A stretch of 58,476 nucleotides of DNA from Paracoccus sp. (in: a-proteobacteria) (GCF_030604785.1 NZ_JAUVVF010000018.1:1-58476), one strand, 5' to 3'; positions 9,033-18,545 are shown, numbered from the stretch's first letter. Program-made: numbers and translations. The notes: generated by a model from the sequence alone, not told the origin.

Positions 9033-9034
9033 GC

Positions 9035-9058
9035 AAAAGACCGGGCATTTTTGCCCGG
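9035..9058 (-). terminator. Intrinsic terminator of accA
   Basis: Seven-base-pair stem (CCGGGCA at 9041-9047 with TGCCCGG at 9052-9058) and a 4-base loop. Read on the minus strand it is followed by TCTTTT. It lies 38 bases past the accA stop. Confidence 0.65.
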
Positions 9059-9096
9059 CCTGTTGCCGATGGATCACAATGTCGTCAGGAGGCGCG

Positions 9097-10059
9097 TCAG
9101 GCGGCCAGCGCGTGGGCGCCCATCGCGCGGAACTTCTCGCGCCGGTCGCGGACCAGATCGGCGGGCTTCATGCCCGACATTTCCGCCAGCATCGCGCCGA
9201 TCTCGACGCCCACGGCGGCGATGGCGGCGGCGGGATCGCGCTGCGCGCCGCCCATCGGCTCGGCGATGATCCGGTCGATCACGCCCAGCTTCTTGAGATC
9301 CTGCGCGGTCAGGCGCAGCGCCTCGGCGGCGTCTCGCATCTTCTCGGCATCCTTCCACAGGATCGAGGCGCAGCCTTCGGGCGAGATCACCGAATAGATC
9401 GAGTGTTCCAACATGGCGATGCGGTTGGCGGTCGCAAAGGCCACGGCCCCGCCGGAACCGCCCTCGCCGATGATGACGCTGACCAGCGGCACGCCGATTT
9501 CCAGGCATTTCATGGTGCAGCGGGCGATGGCCTCACTTTGGCCGCGTTCCTCGGCGCCCTTGCCGGGATACGCGCCGGGCGTATCGACCAGCGTGATGAC
9601 AGGCAGGCCGAAGCGGTGCGCCATGTCCATCAGGCGGATCGCCTTGCGATAGCCTTCGGGGCGGGCCATGCCGAAATTGTGGTGGATGCGCGATTTGGTG
9701 TCGTTGCCCTTCTCATGGCCGATCACGACGCAGGGCGCGTCGTTGAAGCGCGCAAGGCCACCCATCACCGCATGGTCGTCGCCAAAGGCGCGGTCGCCCG
9801 CCAGCGGCGTGAATTCGGTAAACAGCGCCTTGATGTAGTCGCTGCAATGGGGGCGGTCGGCATGGCGCGCGACCAGCGTCTTGCGCCAGGGCGTCAGCGA
9901 GGCGTAAAGCTCGCCCAGCATCTCCTGCGCCTTGGCATCCAGCGCGGCGGCCTCTTTCTCGACATCGACGGCCCCTTCGCCCTTGCGGGCCATGGCGCGA
10001 AGCTCTTCGGCCTTGGCCTCGATATCGGCGAGCGGCTTTTCGAAATCCAGATAGACCAT
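9097..10059 (-). CDS. accA: Acetyl-CoA carboxylase carboxyltransferase, alpha subunit
   Basis: Alpha subunit of the carboxyltransferase that makes malonyl-CoA for fatty acid synthesis. The protein is 320 residues, the family length. The N-terminal helical region (about 1-55, [15 protein letters not shown]) is typical. The crotonase-like core contains [32 protein letters not shown] and the oxyanion-hole glycines [10 protein letters not shown]. The C-terminus ends in the usual basic helix (REKFRAMG). accA stands alone here, as is common in alphaproteobacteria, with its own promoter upstream and terminator downstream. Confidence 0.97.
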   Translation of the reverse strand: MVYLDFEKPLADIEAKAEELRAMARKGEGAVDVEKEAAALDAKAQEMLGELYASLTPWRKTLVARHADRPHCSDYIKALFTEFTPLAGDRAFGDDHAVMGGLARFNDAPCVVIGHEKGNDTKSRIHHNFGMARPEGYRKAIRLMDMAHRFGLPVITLVDTPGAYPGKGAEERGQSEAIARCTMKCLEIGVPLVSVIIGEGGSGGAVAFATANRIAMLEHSIYSVISPEGCASILWKDAEKMRDAAEALRLTAQDLKKLGVIDRIIAEPMGGAQRDPAAAIAAVGVEIGAMLAEMSGMKPADLVRDRREKFRAMGAHALAA

Positions 10060-10090
10060 GCGTGGCGCCCCTTGGGTTCGGATCTGGCGC

Positions 10091-10119
10091 TATATAGGCC
10101 GGGTCGCTGCATCATGCAA
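10091..10119 (-). promoter_or_regulatory. accA sigma-70 promoter
   Basis: Minus-strand TTGCAT (10114-10119), 17-base spacer, TATATA (10091-10096). The predicted transcript starts near 10084, giving a 5' leader of about 25 bases to accA. Confidence 0.6.
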
Positions 10120-10143
10120 CGCGCCCGGCCCCCTGTGACGGGC

Positions 10144-11328
10144 CTATTGCAGATCCGCAAAGGCGGCGGTCAGGCGCTGGACCGCCTCGGCCACGCGGGC
10201 GCGGGGGGTGGCCAGGTTGAAGCGCAGGAAATCCTCACCCCCTGCGCCGAAGCTGGCGCCGTGATTGGCGGCGATCCGGGCCTGCCCCTCGACCCGCGCG
10301 ATGAATTCGGACTGCGCCATGCCGGTCCCCGAGAAATCGACCCAGGCCAGATAGGTCGCCTGCAAGGGCATCGACCGCAGCCCCGGAATCGCGTTCACGC
10401 CCTGGTCGAAGAGCCGCCGGTTCCCGTCCAGATAGGCGCACAGGTGGTCGATCCATTCCGCGCCCTCAGGGGAATAGGCGGCGGCGACCATGTCCATCCC
10501 CATGAAGGCGGGCGAGATGCCGCGCGCCATCAGCGCCGCCTTGAACCGAGCCCGCAGGTCGGAATCGGAGATGATCGCATTGCCGATGTGGGCGCCGGCG
10601 ATATTGAAGCTTTTGGTGGCGGCGGTCAGCGTCACCAGCCGGTCGGCGATCTCGGGGATCAGCGCGCCGATCATCCGGTGGCGCGGCGCGCCGGGCATGA
10701 CCAGATCGCAATGGATGTCGTCCGACACAAGGATCAGGTCGTTGCGGATGCAGAAATCGGCCACCTCGCGCAGCTCGGCCTTGGACCAGACACGGCCGCC
10801 GGGATTGTGCGGCGAGCAGAGGATCAGCATGCGCTCGTCCCCTGTCAGTTGCGCCTGCCAGCTCTGCCAGTCCATCCGGTAGAGGCCCTGATCCAGTGCC
10901 AGAGGCAGCTCGACCAGCCTGCGCCCCGAGGCCCGGATCGTGCGGGCAAAGGCGTGATAGACCGGGCTCATCACGATGACCCCGTCGCCCGGCTGCGTCA
11001 GCGCGTCCAAGGCCATCGCCACACCATTGACCAGCCCCGCGCAGGTCAGCACCCAGTCCGGCTGGATCTGCCAGTCGTGGCGCGCCTGCATCCACCAGCA
11101 GATCGCGTCCAGATAGGGCCGGTTCGCGCCGGGATAGCCATAGATGCCGTGGGCGACATGGGCCTCGACCGCGCGCTGGACGGCGGCGGGGGGGCGGAAA
11201 TCCATGTCCGCCACCCACATGGCGATGCCGTCATGCGCCGAGACGCCGTATTGCGCCGCCATGTCGTCCCATTTGCTGCAATGGGTGCCGCGGCGGTCGA
11301 TGATCTCGTCGAAATCGGGGGTCGTCAT
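10144..11328 (-). CDS. PatB/MalY-type PLP-dependent C-S lyase
   Basis: A 394-residue fold-type I PLP enzyme of the MalY/PatB cystathionine beta-lyase branch. It cleaves C-S bonds of cystathionine or related thio-substrates. The N-terminal WVADMDFRPP motif is characteristic of this branch rather than of ordinary aminotransferases. Further motifs are YGYPG, CSPHNPGG near 171-178, VSDDIHCDL near 201-209 and the PLP lysine Lys239 in ATKSFNIAG. It could supply homocysteine for methionine synthesis or degrade cysteine conjugates; the sequence does not decide. The gene is divergent from def. Confidence 0.88.
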   Translation of the reverse strand: MTTPDFDEIIDRRGTHCSKWDDMAAQYGVSAHDGIAMWVADMDFRPPAAVQRAVEAHVAHGIYGYPGANRPYLDAICWWMQARHDWQIQPDWVLTCAGLVNGVAMALDALTQPGDGVIVMSPVYHAFARTIRASGRRLVELPLALDQGLYRMDWQSWQAQLTGDERMLILCSPHNPGGRVWSKAELREVADFCIRNDLILVSDDIHCDLVMPGAPRHRMIGALIPEIADRLVTLTAATKSFNIAGAHIGNAIISDSDLRARFKAALMARGISPAFMGMDMVAAAYSPEGAEWIDHLCAYLDGNRRLFDQGVNAIPGLRSMPLQATYLAWVDFSGTGMAQSEFIARVEGQARIAANHGASFGAGGEDFLRFNLATPRARVAEAVQRLTAAFADLQ

Positions 11329-11369
11329 GGAATTTCCTGTCCTTGCCTGTCGCGGGGCTTGCCGCGTTA

Positions 11370-11397
11370 TTGCTTCGCGCGCGGGCTTGGCCTAAAT
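11370..11397 (+). promoter_or_regulatory. Candidate def promoter
   Basis: TTGCTT (11370-11375), 16-base spacer, CTAAAT (11392-11397). The predicted start point is around 11403-11405, at or almost at the proposed start codon of def, which would make the mRNA leaderless. Confidence 0.45.
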
Positions 11398-11404
11398 GCG
11401 CGTC

Positions 11405-11926
11405 ATGAGCCTGAGACCCATCCTGATCCATCCCGATCCGCGCCTCAAGCGTGTGGCCGACCCGATTGCCCGCATCACGCCGGAAATCGAGACCCTGGCC
11501 GCTGACATGATCGCGACGATGTATGACGCGCCCGGCATAGGCCTGGCCGGCCCGCAGGTCGGCGTGTTGCAGCGCATCTTCGTGATGGACGCGACCCGCG
11601 ACCCCGAGGCCGAGCCCGATCCGATGGTTCTGGTGAACCCGGAACTGGTCTGGCGATCGGATGCGACGAATGTCTATGAAGAGGGCTGCCTGTCGATCCC
11701 CGACCAATATGCCGAGGTGACGCGCCCGGCCGAGGTCCGGCTGCGCTGGCTGGGGCTTGACGGCAAGGTTCACGAGCGCGATTTCGACGGGCTGGCCGCG
11801 ACCTGCGCCCAGCACGAACTGGACCATCTGGACGGGGTGCTGTTCATCGACCACCTCTCGGCGATCCGGCGCCAGATGATCACGCGCAAGATGCAGAAGC
11901 TCAAGCGGGACCGGGCGCGCGACTGA
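11405..11926 (+). CDS. def: Peptide deformylase
   Basis: Removes the formyl group from nascent proteins. The protein is 173 residues and all three motifs are intact: GIGLAGPQ at 44-51, EGCLSIP at 93-99 with metal ligand Cys95, and QHELDH with His137, catalytic Glu138 and His141. An in-frame ATG three codons upstream (11396) gives MRVMSLRP; the start at 11405 is preferred because the family begins with an xLRPIL-type sequence, but there is no Shine-Dalgarno for either. It heads a def, def-like, fmt cluster that handles formylation of initiator methionine. Confidence 0.93.
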   Translation: MSLRPILIHPDPRLKRVADPIARITPEIETLAADMIATMYDAPGIGLAGPQVGVLQRIFVMDATRDPEAEPDPMVLVNPELVWRSDATNVYEEGCLSIPDQYAEVTRPAEVRLRWLGLDGKVHERDFDGLAATCAQHELDHLDGVLFIDHLSAIRRQMITRKMQKLKRDRARD

Positions 11927-11965
11927 CACCGCCCCGCTGCGCGCCCTTTCGACAAGGAAGACGCC

Positions 11966-12469
11966 ATGGCCGTGCGGCCCTTCATCCCCTATTCCGACCC
12001 GCGCCTGCATCGCCCGGCCGAGCCCGTCGAGGCCGTGACCGAGGCCGTGCGGATGATCTGGGACGACATGATCGACACGATGGAGGCGATGCCGGGCGTG
12101 GGCCTTGCCGCGCCCCAGATCGGGATCATGCTGCGGCTGGCGGTGGTCGATGCGTCCGACAAGCGTGGTCAGGCGGTACGGATGGCCAATCCCGAAGTCC
12201 TGCATGCGAGCGTACAGTTGCGCAGCCATGACGAGGCGAGCCCCAACCTGCCCGGCGTCTGGGCGCCCGTAAAGCGGCCGCGCGCCGTCACGGTGCGGTT
12301 CCTCAACGATCAGGGCCAGATCGAGGATCGGGATTTCGTCGGCCTCTGGGCGACCAGCGTGCAGCATCAGATCGACCATCTGGAGGGGCGGGTCTATGTG
12401 GATCATCTGACGCCCTTGCGGCGCAAGATGCTGGTCGCGAAATCGGCGAAGCTGGCGCGGAAGGGATAG
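11966..12469 (+). CDS. Degenerate peptide deformylase paralogue
   Basis: A 167-residue protein with the full deformylase fold length and an intact first motif GVGLAAPQ (44-51). The second motif, normally EGCLS, is replaced by EASPNLPG (from Glu90), losing the metal-binding cysteine. The third motif HExxH is changed to HQIDH (134-138), losing the catalytic glutamate. Both metal cysteine and general base are thus missing, so normal deformylase activity is unlikely. The frame is undamaged and has a good ribosome-binding site (AAGGAAG), so it appears maintained. It lies 39 bases after def and before fmt. It may bind ribosomes or formyl-peptides without cleaving them; this is inference. Confidence 0.88.
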   Translation: MAVRPFIPYSDPRLHRPAEPVEAVTEAVRMIWDDMIDTMEAMPGVGLAAPQIGIMLRLAVVDASDKRGQAVRMANPEVLHASVQLRSHDEASPNLPGVWAPVKRPRAVTVRFLNDQGQIEDRDFVGLWATSVQHQIDHLEGRVYVDHLTPLRRKMLVAKSAKLARKG

Positions 12470-12471
12470 CG

Positions 12472-12492
12472 CCGGGGGCTGCCTGCCCCCGG
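12472..12492 (+). repeat. GC hairpin and intergenic repeat-like element
   Basis: Perfect 8-bp stem CCGGGGGC/GCCCCCGG around a 5-base loop, followed by a second short C/G palindrome and GGATATTTGGACCAAGGCAA. From memory, this combination of a GC hairpin, CCCCCGGGGATATTTGG and a Shine-Dalgarno recurs before genes in Rhodobacteraceae. Only one copy is present in this window. Confidence 0.45.
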
Positions 12493-12530
12493 ACCCCCGG
12501 GGATATTTGGACCAAGGCAAAGGAGTGGAC

Positions 12531-13424
12531 ATGCGCGTCGTTTTCATGGGGACGCCCGATTTCTCGGTTCCTGCCCTGCGCGAGATCGCCGCGCGCCACG
12601 AGGTCGTGGCGGTCTATACCCAGCCGCCCAGGGCGGCCGGGCGCGGGCAGAAGCCGCGCGTCTCGCCAATTCAGGCGGCGGCCGAGGCTCTGGGTCTGCC
12701 GGTGCGCCATCCCGAGCGGTTGCGCGACCCGGCAGAGCAGGCCGCCTTTGCCGCGCTTGACGCGGATGTGGCGGTCGTGGTGGCCTATGGGCTGATCCTG
12801 CCGCAGCCGGTTCTGGACGCGCCGCGGCTGGGCTGTCTGAATATCCATGCCTCGATCCTGCCGCGATGGCGGGGGGCCGCGCCCATCCAGCGGGCGATCA
12901 TGGCGGGGGATGCCGAAACGGGCGTCGCCATCATGCAGATGGAGGCCGGGCTGGATACCGGTCCGGTCCTGGCCGAGGCGCGTACCCCCATTGGCCCTGA
13001 GGAGACCGCCGCCGATCTGCATGACCGTCTGTCTGGCATGGGTGCCGCCTTGATCTGCGATGTGCTGGAGCGCCTGCCTCTGCCTGCTGTGCCGCAGCCC
13101 GAGGCGGGGGTCAGCTATGCCGCCAAGATCCTGAAGGACGAGGCGCGCATCGACTGGACAAGACCCGCGATCGAGATCGACCGCCAGATCCGGGGCCTGT
13201 CGCCTTTTCCGGGCGCCTGGTGCGATATCGGCGGAGAGCGCGTCAAGCTGCTCCGCGTGCGGCTGATCGCGGGAGAGGGCGCGCCGGGCCAAGTTCTGGG
13301 AGGGTTCCGGGTGGCCTGCGGGACGGGCGCGCTGGAGATCACCGAGGCGCAGCGCGCTGGCAAGAAGCCGATGCGCGCCGACGATCTCATGCGCGGATGG
13401 GCGCTGCCCCCTCGTCTGGGATAG
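12531..13424 (+). CDS. fmt: Methionyl-tRNA formyltransferase
   Basis: Formylates initiator Met-tRNA using 10-formyltetrahydrofolate. The protein is 297 residues. The N-terminal Rossmann domain starts [11 protein letters not shown]. The catalytic [11 protein letters not shown] block near residue 108 carries the conserved loop, and GLDTGPV follows near 148. The C-terminal OB domain contains SYAAKI and [13 protein letters not shown] at 12531 is chosen because AAGGAG lies 6 bases upstream; a TTG 24 bases earlier is in frame but lacks support. It pairs functionally with def just upstream. Confidence 0.96.
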   Translation: MRVVFMGTPDFSVPALREIAARHEVVAVYTQPPRAAGRGQKPRVSPIQAAAEALGLPVRHPERLRDPAEQAAFAALDADVAVVVAYGLILPQPVLDAPRLGCLNIHASILPRWRGAAPIQRAIMAGDAETGVAIMQMEAGLDTGPVLAEARTPIGPEETAADLHDRLSGMGAALICDVLERLPLPAVPQPEAGVSYAAKILKDEARIDWTRPAIEIDRQIRGLSPFPGAWCDIGGERVKLLRVRLIAGEGAPGQVLGGFRVACGTGALEITEAQRAGKKPMRADDLMRGWALPPRLG

Positions 13425-13523
13425 GGCCGGGCAGGGCCCGGCCTCGCGCCCGGCCGTGGCGGGGCTCGTCCCCGCCCGGCGGGCGCGATCCCGTCGCGGG
13501 ACGCAATCCGTGCTGCGGCGGCG
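13425..13523. terminator. Hairpin-rich convergent spacer fmt/secA
   Basis: The 99-base spacer between two convergent genes contains several GC hairpins (CCGGG..CCCGG, CGGGG ctcgt CCCCG, TCCCG tcg CGGGA). None has a clear U-tract in either direction, so termination may be weak or Rho-assisted. Confidence 0.35.
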
Positions 13524-16241
13524 TCAGAACGCGCCGTGGCAGTGCTTGAACTTCTTGCCCGAACCGCAGGGGCAGGGATCGTTGCGCGACGGGTTGCCCC
13601 ATGTGCCGGGGTCGTTCTCGTCGAAGCCCTCGACCAGCGGCACCGGCTTGTCCGCGTCCGAGGCAGACTGGCTGTCCGCGCCATGCGCCATGGTCAGGCG
13701 GTCCTGCGCAGCCTTCTGCTGTTCGGCCATCTGGCGCAGCATCTCTTCGCGTTCGGCATCGGTCAGCGGACGGATCTGCGACAGGCGCTGCGTCACGTCG
13801 AAGCGCAGGCTGTCCAGCAGCGTCTCGAACAGCTGGAAGGCCTCGGTCTTGTATTCCGACAGCGGGTCGCGCTGCGCGTAGCCGCGGAAGCCCACGACCG
13901 AGCGCAGATGTTCCAGCGTCAGCAGGTGGTCACGCCATTTCTGGTCGATCATCTGCAGCAGGACCTGCTTTTCGACGGTCTTCATCGTCTCGGGGCCGAA
14001 GGCGGCGGCCTTTTCGGCCATGTAGCGGTCGGTCGCTTCGGTGATCCGCTCGCGCATCACCTCTTGATCGACGCCCTCCTCCTCGGCCCATTCGACGACG
14101 GGCAGGTTCATGTTCAGCTTCTCGCGGACAGCCGTCTTCAGGCCCTCGGCGTCCCACTGGTCGGCATAGGTCTTGGCGGGCATGAAATCCTCGACCAGGT
14201 CGTCGATGACCTGGTGGCGCATGTCGGCGGTGATCTCGCCCAGCTCCTCGCTGTCCATGATCTCGCGGCGCTGGCCGAAGATGGCCTTGCGCTGGTCGTT
14301 CATGACGTCGTCGAATTTCAGCAATTGCTTGCGGATGTCGAAGTTGCGCCCCTCGACCTTGGCCTGGGCGCGCTCCAGCGACTTGTTCACCCAAGGGTGC
14401 ACGATGGCCTCGCCCTCTTTCATGCCGAGGGTCGAGAGCACCTTGTCCAGGCGGTCAGAGCCGAAGATCCGCATCAGGTCGTCTTCCAGCGACAGGAAGA
14501 ACAGCGACCGGCCCGGATCGCCCTGACGGCCCGAACGGCCGCGCAGCTGGTTGTCGATCCGGCGGCTCTCATGGCGCTCGGTGGCCAGAACGAACAGCCC
14601 GCCCGCCTCGAGCACCTTCTGCTTGTCGGCGGCGTGTTCGGCCTCGATCCGGGCGCGCAATTCGTCGGGATGGGCGTCGGGATCGGCCTTCAGCGCCTCC
14701 ATCACCTTCATTTCGACATTGCCACCCAGCTGGATGTCGGTGCCGCGGCCGGCCATGTTGGTGGCGATGGTCACGGCGCCGGGCTTGCCGGCATCGGCGA
14801 CGATCTGGGCCTCTGCCTCGTGCTGGCGGGCGTTCAGGACGTTATGCGCGATGCCTTCCTTGGTCAGCAGGTTGGACAGCATCTCGGATTTCTCGATGCT
14901 GGTCGTGCCCACCAGGATCGGCTGGCCCTTGGCATTCGCCTCGCGGATCGCCTCGACCACGGCCGCGTACTTTTCCTGCGCGGTGCGGTAGACGCGGTCA
15001 TGCTCGTCGATCCGCGCGATGCCGCGATTGGTCGGAACCTCGACCACGCCCAGCTTGTAGATCTCCTGAAATTCCTCGGCCTCGGTCGCGGCGGTGCCGG
15101 TCATCCCGGCCAGTTTCGCATAGAGGCGGAAATAGTTCTGGAAGGTCACGCTGGCCAAGGTGACGTTCTCGGGCTGGATGTCCACGCCCTCCTTGGCCTC
15201 GATCGCCTGGTGCAGGCCGTCCGACAGGCGGCGGCCCTTCATCATCCGGCCGGTGAATTCGTCGATCAGCATCACCTCGCCGTCGCGGACCATGTAGTGC
15301 TGGTCCTTCAGGAACAGCTTGTGCGCGCGCAGGGCCTGGCTGGCATGGTGGACGATGGTGGTCGATTCCGGATCGTAGAGCGTCTGGTCCTCGGGCAGGA
15401 TGCCGTCGGCCTGAAGGCGCTTTTCCAGAAACTCGTTGCCCTCTTCGGTGAAGGTGGCGTTGCGGGCCTTCTCGTCCAGCTTGAAATGCTCGTCCGTCAG
15501 CAGCGGGATATACTGGTCGAGAACGCGGTAGAGTTCCGACCGGTCCTGCGACGGTCCCGAGATGATCAGGGGCGTGCGGGCCTCGTCGATGAGGATGCTG
15601 TCCACCTCGTCGACGATGGCGTAATTGTGGCCGCGCTGGACCATCTCGGCCACCGAGCCCTTCATGTTGTCGCGCAGATAGTCGAAGCCCAGCTCGTTGT
15701 TGGTGGCGTAGGTCACGTCGCAGGCATAGGCGGCGCGCTTCTCGTCCTCGGGCTGGAAGGGGTAGACGACGCCGCAGGTCATGCCCAGCTGGGCATAGAC
15801 CTTGGACATCCATTCCGCGTCACGCTTGGCCAGATAATCGTTGACGGTGACGACATGCACGCCATTGCCGGACAGCGCGTTCAGATAGGCCGGGAAGGTG
15901 GCGACCAGGGTCTTGCCCTCGCCGGTCTTCATCTCGGCGATGTTGCCCTGATGCAGGAAGATCCCCCCCATCAGCTGCACGTCGAAGGCCCGCAGGCCCA
16001 GGGCGCGGCGCGCGCCCTCGCGGCAATTGGCGAAGGCCTCGGGCAGGATGTCGTCAAGGCTTTCGCCGCCCGCCACGCGGTTCTGGAATTCGCGCGTCTT
16101 GTCGATCAGTCCCTGATCGGACAGGGCCTTGAACTCGGCCTCCAGCGCATTGATGCGCGCGACCAGCGGGCGCGTTCCCTTGACCTTGCGGTCATTGGGC
16201 GTGCCAAAGACCATTTTCGCCAGATTTCCGATGCCGAGCAT
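13524..16241 (-). CDS. secA: Preprotein translocase ATPase SecA
   Basis: Motor ATPase that drives secretory proteins through SecYEG. The protein is 905 residues. N-terminal [13 protein letters not shown] is typical. The DEAD motor has Walker A in MKTGEGKTL and the DEVD box ([15 protein letters not shown]). NBD2 includes [23 protein letters not shown] and [12 protein letters not shown]. The C-terminus ends in the zinc-binding SEC-C motif [19 protein letters not shown] at 16241 is chosen because GAAGGTG precedes it. The frame stays open for another 144 bases upstream, but that sequence has no family resemblance. It is divergent from a periplasmic peptidyl-prolyl isomerase. Confidence 0.97.
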   Translation of the reverse strand: MLGIGNLAKMVFGTPNDRKVKGTRPLVARINALEAEFKALSDQGLIDKTREFQNRVAGGESLDDILPEAFANCREGARRALGLRAFDVQLMGGIFLHQGNIAEMKTGEGKTLVATFPAYLNALSGNGVHVVTVNDYLAKRDAEWMSKVYAQLGMTCGVVYPFQPEDEKRAAYACDVTYATNNELGFDYLRDNMKGSVAEMVQRGHNYAIVDEVDSILIDEARTPLIISGPSQDRSELYRVLDQYIPLLTDEHFKLDEKARNATFTEEGNEFLEKRLQADGILPEDQTLYDPESTTIVHHASQALRAHKLFLKDQHYMVRDGEVMLIDEFTGRMMKGRRLSDGLHQAIEAKEGVDIQPENVTLASVTFQNYFRLYAKLAGMTGTAATEAEEFQEIYKLGVVEVPTNRGIARIDEHDRVYRTAQEKYAAVVEAIREANAKGQPILVGTTSIEKSEMLSNLLTKEGIAHNVLNARQHEAEAQIVADAGKPGAVTIATNMAGRGTDIQLGGNVEMKVMEALKADPDAHPDELRARIEAEHAADKQKVLEAGGLFVLATERHESRRIDNQLRGRSGRQGDPGRSLFFLSLEDDLMRIFGSDRLDKVLSTLGMKEGEAIVHPWVNKSLERAQAKVEGRNFDIRKQLLKFDDVMNDQRKAIFGQRREIMDSEELGEITADMRHQVIDDLVEDFMPAKTYADQWDAEGLKTAVREKLNMNLPVVEWAEEEGVDQEVMRERITEATDRYMAEKAAAFGPETMKTVEKQVLLQMIDQKWRDHLLTLEHLRSVVGFRGYAQRDPLSEYKTEAFQLFETLLDSLRFDVTQRLSQIRPLTDAEREEMLRQMAEQQKAAQDRLTMAHGADSQSASDADKPVPLVEGFDENDPGTWGNPSRNDPCPCGSGKKFKHCHGAF

Positions 16242-16282
16242 GTCACCTTCGCAATCACGTTGTTGGGAAAGGCGCCTGTGAC

Positions 16283-16299
16283 GCGGGCCACTTGCCCGC
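16283..16299 (-). promoter_or_regulatory. Leader hairpin of secA
   Basis: GCGGGC (16283-16288) pairs with GCCCGC (16294-16299) around a 5-base loop, about 42 bases before the secA ATG in a leader of about 120 bases. There is no T-tract, so it is not a terminator. Confidence 0.35.
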
Positions 16300-16369
16300 A
16301 CCGGCGGCATTGCCGTATCAGGGGCCTGAACGAAACGCGGCGGCGGCGCCTTCCACGGAGTTGCTCCGG

Positions 16370-16398
16370 GATGTAGGCCCCGCATGCCTGACTGTCAA
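16370..16398 (-). promoter_or_regulatory. secA sigma-70 promoter
   Basis: Minus-strand TTGACA (16393-16398), 17-base spacer, TACATC (16370-16375). A perfect -35 box makes this one of the strongest promoter matches in the window. It predicts a secA leader of about 120 bases. Confidence 0.65.
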
Positions 16399-16452
16399 TG
16401 TTGGCCCGGCCCGTCGACGCGGTCCGGGCCGTGATCTGCAAGGGGTTGCGAC

Positions 16453-17292
16453 ATGCTGAAGGCGTCTTGTCTGGCACTGGCCATGGGGCTCGGGGCGCTT
16501 GCTCCCGCCGCTCTGGCCGAGGAAAGCGGGGCCGACCGCGTGGTCGCAACCGTGAACGGACAGCCCATCACCCTGGGCCAGATGATCCTGATGCGCCAGT
16601 CGATGACCGACCCGATGGCGCAGCAACTGCCCGATCAGGCAATGTGGGACATGATGCTGGACCAGCTGATCCGCCAGACCGCCGTGGCCGAGGCCGCCGA
16701 GGACAGCGCCGGTCTGCGCGCCCAGATCGAATTGCAGCGCCGCAACGCGATGGCCACCGCCACCGTCAGCCGCCTGGCCGAGGCCGAGCCCTCGGACGAG
16801 GCGATCGCCGCCGCCTATGACCGCCTGTTCGGCGAGGCCGAGCCGACGACCGAATACAACGCCGCCCATATCCTGGTCGAGACCGAGGAAGAGGCGGCCG
16901 AGATCAAGGCCCAGCTGGACGGCGGGGCCGAGTTCGGCGATCTGGCCGAGCAGCATTCGACCGGGCCTTCGGGGCCCAACCGCGGCGATCTGGGCTGGTT
17001 CTCGGCCGATCAGATGGTGCCCCCCTTCGCCGAGGCCGTGGCCGCCCTGCAGCCGGGCGAGATCTCGGACCCGGTCCAGACCGAATTCGGCTGGCATGTG
17101 ATCCGGCTGTCGGAAACGCGCCTGCGCGAGGCGCCCGAACTGGCCGAGATCCGCGACCAGCTTTCGCAGATGGTCCTGCGCGAGACTGTCGAGGCCGAGA
17201 TCCAGCGCCTCGTCTCCGAGGCCGAGGTCCAGCGCGTCGAAGACATCGACCCCGCGCTGATCAATGACGCCACCCTGCTGGAGGCCGAGTGA
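16453..17292 (+). CDS. Periplasmic PpiC-type peptidyl-prolyl isomerase
   Basis: A 279-residue exported parvulin-type isomerase, probably assisting folding of secreted proteins. A signal peptide covers about residues 1-22 (cleavage after APAALA). A SurA/PrsA-like N-terminal helical part contains VATVNGQPITLGQ. The parvulin domain (about 135-225) has AAHILVETEEEA, LAEQHSTGPSG and GDLGWFSADQMVPPF, ending with FGWHVIRL. The gene is divergent from secA and its stop overlaps the argJ start. It is closer to PrsA-like single-domain proteins than to full SurA, which has two parvulin domains. Confidence 0.9.
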   Translation: MLKASCLALAMGLGALAPAALAEESGADRVVATVNGQPITLGQMILMRQSMTDPMAQQLPDQAMWDMMLDQLIRQTAVAEAAEDSAGLRAQIELQRRNAMATATVSRLAEAEPSDEAIAAAYDRLFGEAEPTTEYNAAHILVETEEEAAEIKAQLDGGAEFGDLAEQHSTGPSGPNRGDLGWFSADQMVPPFAEAVAALQPGEISDPVQTEFGWHVIRLSETRLREAPELAEIRDQLSQMVLRETVEAEIQRLVSEAEVQRVEDIDPALINDATLLEAE

Positions 17293-18545
17293 TGGGCAAG
17301 GCCGGGCTTCCCGTTTCGCCGCTGGCGCCGGCGCGCTTTCCCGACCTGCCGGTGATCGAGGGCGTCGAATTCGCCAGCGCCGCCGCAGGCATCAAGTATC
17401 AGGGCCGCACCGACGTCACGCTGATCCGCGTGGCGCCGGGCAGCACGCTGGCGGGGGCGTTCACGCGATCCTCGACCCGCGCTGCCTGCGTTCTGGACAA
17501 CCAGGCCAAGCTGGCCGCGGGCGGCGACGCGCCGGACGGCGCCGCGATCATCATCAATTCGGGCAATGCCAATGCCTTTACCGGCGCGCGCGGCCAGGAA
17601 TCGGTCGATGCGGTGACCGGGGCCGTCGCACGGGCGCTTGGGCTGGGGCAGGGGCGGGTCTTCTCGTCCTCGACCGGTGTGATCGGAGAGCCGCTGCCCC
17701 ATGACCGGATCATCGCGGTGATCGACGATCTGGCCGGCCGGCTGGACGCCGCAGGCGCCGCCGAGGCCGCGCGCGCGATCATGACCACCGACACCTTCCC
17801 CAAGGGCGCTTTCGCGACCCTGCCCGGCGAGGGTGGCGAGATCCGCATCACCGGCATCGCCAAGGGGTCGGGCATGATCGCGCCCGACATGGCGACGATG
17901 CTGGTCTATGTCTTCACCGACGCGGCGATCCCCGCCGACCTGCTGCAATGGGCGCTGAGCTCGGGGCTGGACACGACCTTCAACGCGATCACCGTGGACA
18001 GCGACACCTCAACCTCGGACGCGCTGATCCTGGCGGCGACGGGGCGCAGCACGGCCGCGCCGATCACCGATCTGGGCAGCGCCGCCGGGCAGGCCTTTGT
18101 CGCGGCGCTGCATGGCGTGATGCGCGAATTGGCCCATCTGGTCGTGCGCGACGGCGAGGGCGCGACCAAGTTCGTCGAGATCGCCGTGACCGGCGCGCGC
18201 GACACGGCCGACGCGCATCGCGTGGCAATGGCCATCGCCAATTCGCCGCTGGTCAAGACCGCCATCGCGGGCGAGGACGCCAATTGGGGCCGCATTGTCG
18301 CCGCCATCGGCAAATCGGGCGCCGAGGCCGACCGCGACCGTCTGACGATCCGCTTCGGCGACATGGTCTTGGCGCGCGACGGCTGGCGCGACCCTTCCTA
18401 TGACGAGGAAGCGGCCAGCGCCTACATGAAGAACCAGGATCTGCGGATCGGGGTCGATCTGGGGCTGGGGCAGGGCGCGCGCACCGTCTGGACCTGCGAC
18501 CTGACGCATGGCTACATCGACATCAACGCGGATTACCGCTCGTGA
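17292..18545 (+). CDS. argJ: Bifunctional glutamate N-acetyltransferase ArgJ
   Basis: Transfers acetyl from N-acetylornithine to glutamate, closing the cyclic arginine pathway, and may also use acetyl-CoA. The protein is 417 residues and self-cleaves into two chains at Ala201/Thr202 (in GMIAPDMATML), with Thr202 as nucleophile. TTDTFPKG near 165-172 and INSGNANAFTG near 88-98 are family motifs. The ATG at 17292 shares one base with the previous stop; an in-frame GTG one codon earlier is also possible. The 3' end overlaps mutT by 4 bases. Confidence 0.96.
   Translation: MGKAGLPVSPLAPARFPDLPVIEGVEFASAAAGIKYQGRTDVTLIRVAPGSTLAGAFTRSSTRAACVLDNQAKLAAGGDAPDGAAIIINSGNANAFTGARGQESVDAVTGAVARALGLGQGRVFSSSTGVIGEPLPHDRIIAVIDDLAGRLDAAGAAEAARAIMTTDTFPKGAFATLPGEGGEIRITGIAKGSGMIAPDMATMLVYVFTDAAIPADLLQWALSSGLDTTFNAITVDSDTSTSDALILAATGRSTAAPITDLGSAAGQAFVAALHGVMRELAHLVVRDGEGATKFVEIAVTGARDTADAHRVAMAIANSPLVKTAIAGEDANWGRIVAAIGKSGAEADRDRLTIRFGDMVLARDGWRDPSYDEEAASAYMKNQDLRIGVDLGLGQGARTVWTCDLTHGYIDINADYRS

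Larger units (their letters stand above)
8716..9034. other. Gene-poor gap with micro-ORFs on minus
   Basis: No standard-size gene is supported here. The plus-strand frames are GC-driven and lack ribosome-binding sites. On the minus strand two tiny coupled frames are visible and are listed separately. A terminator for accA closes the gap on its right side. Confidence 0.5.

Noticed and set aside
13536..16376. Very long plus-strand frame opposite secA
   Set aside because: It mirrors the codon bias of secA; composition is Leu/Val/Gly/His shadow-like, with no domain.
16242..16385. 48-codon N-terminal extension of SecA
   Set aside because: Proline/arginine-rich shadow sequence; the canonical [13 protein letters not shown] start has a Shine-Dalgarno.
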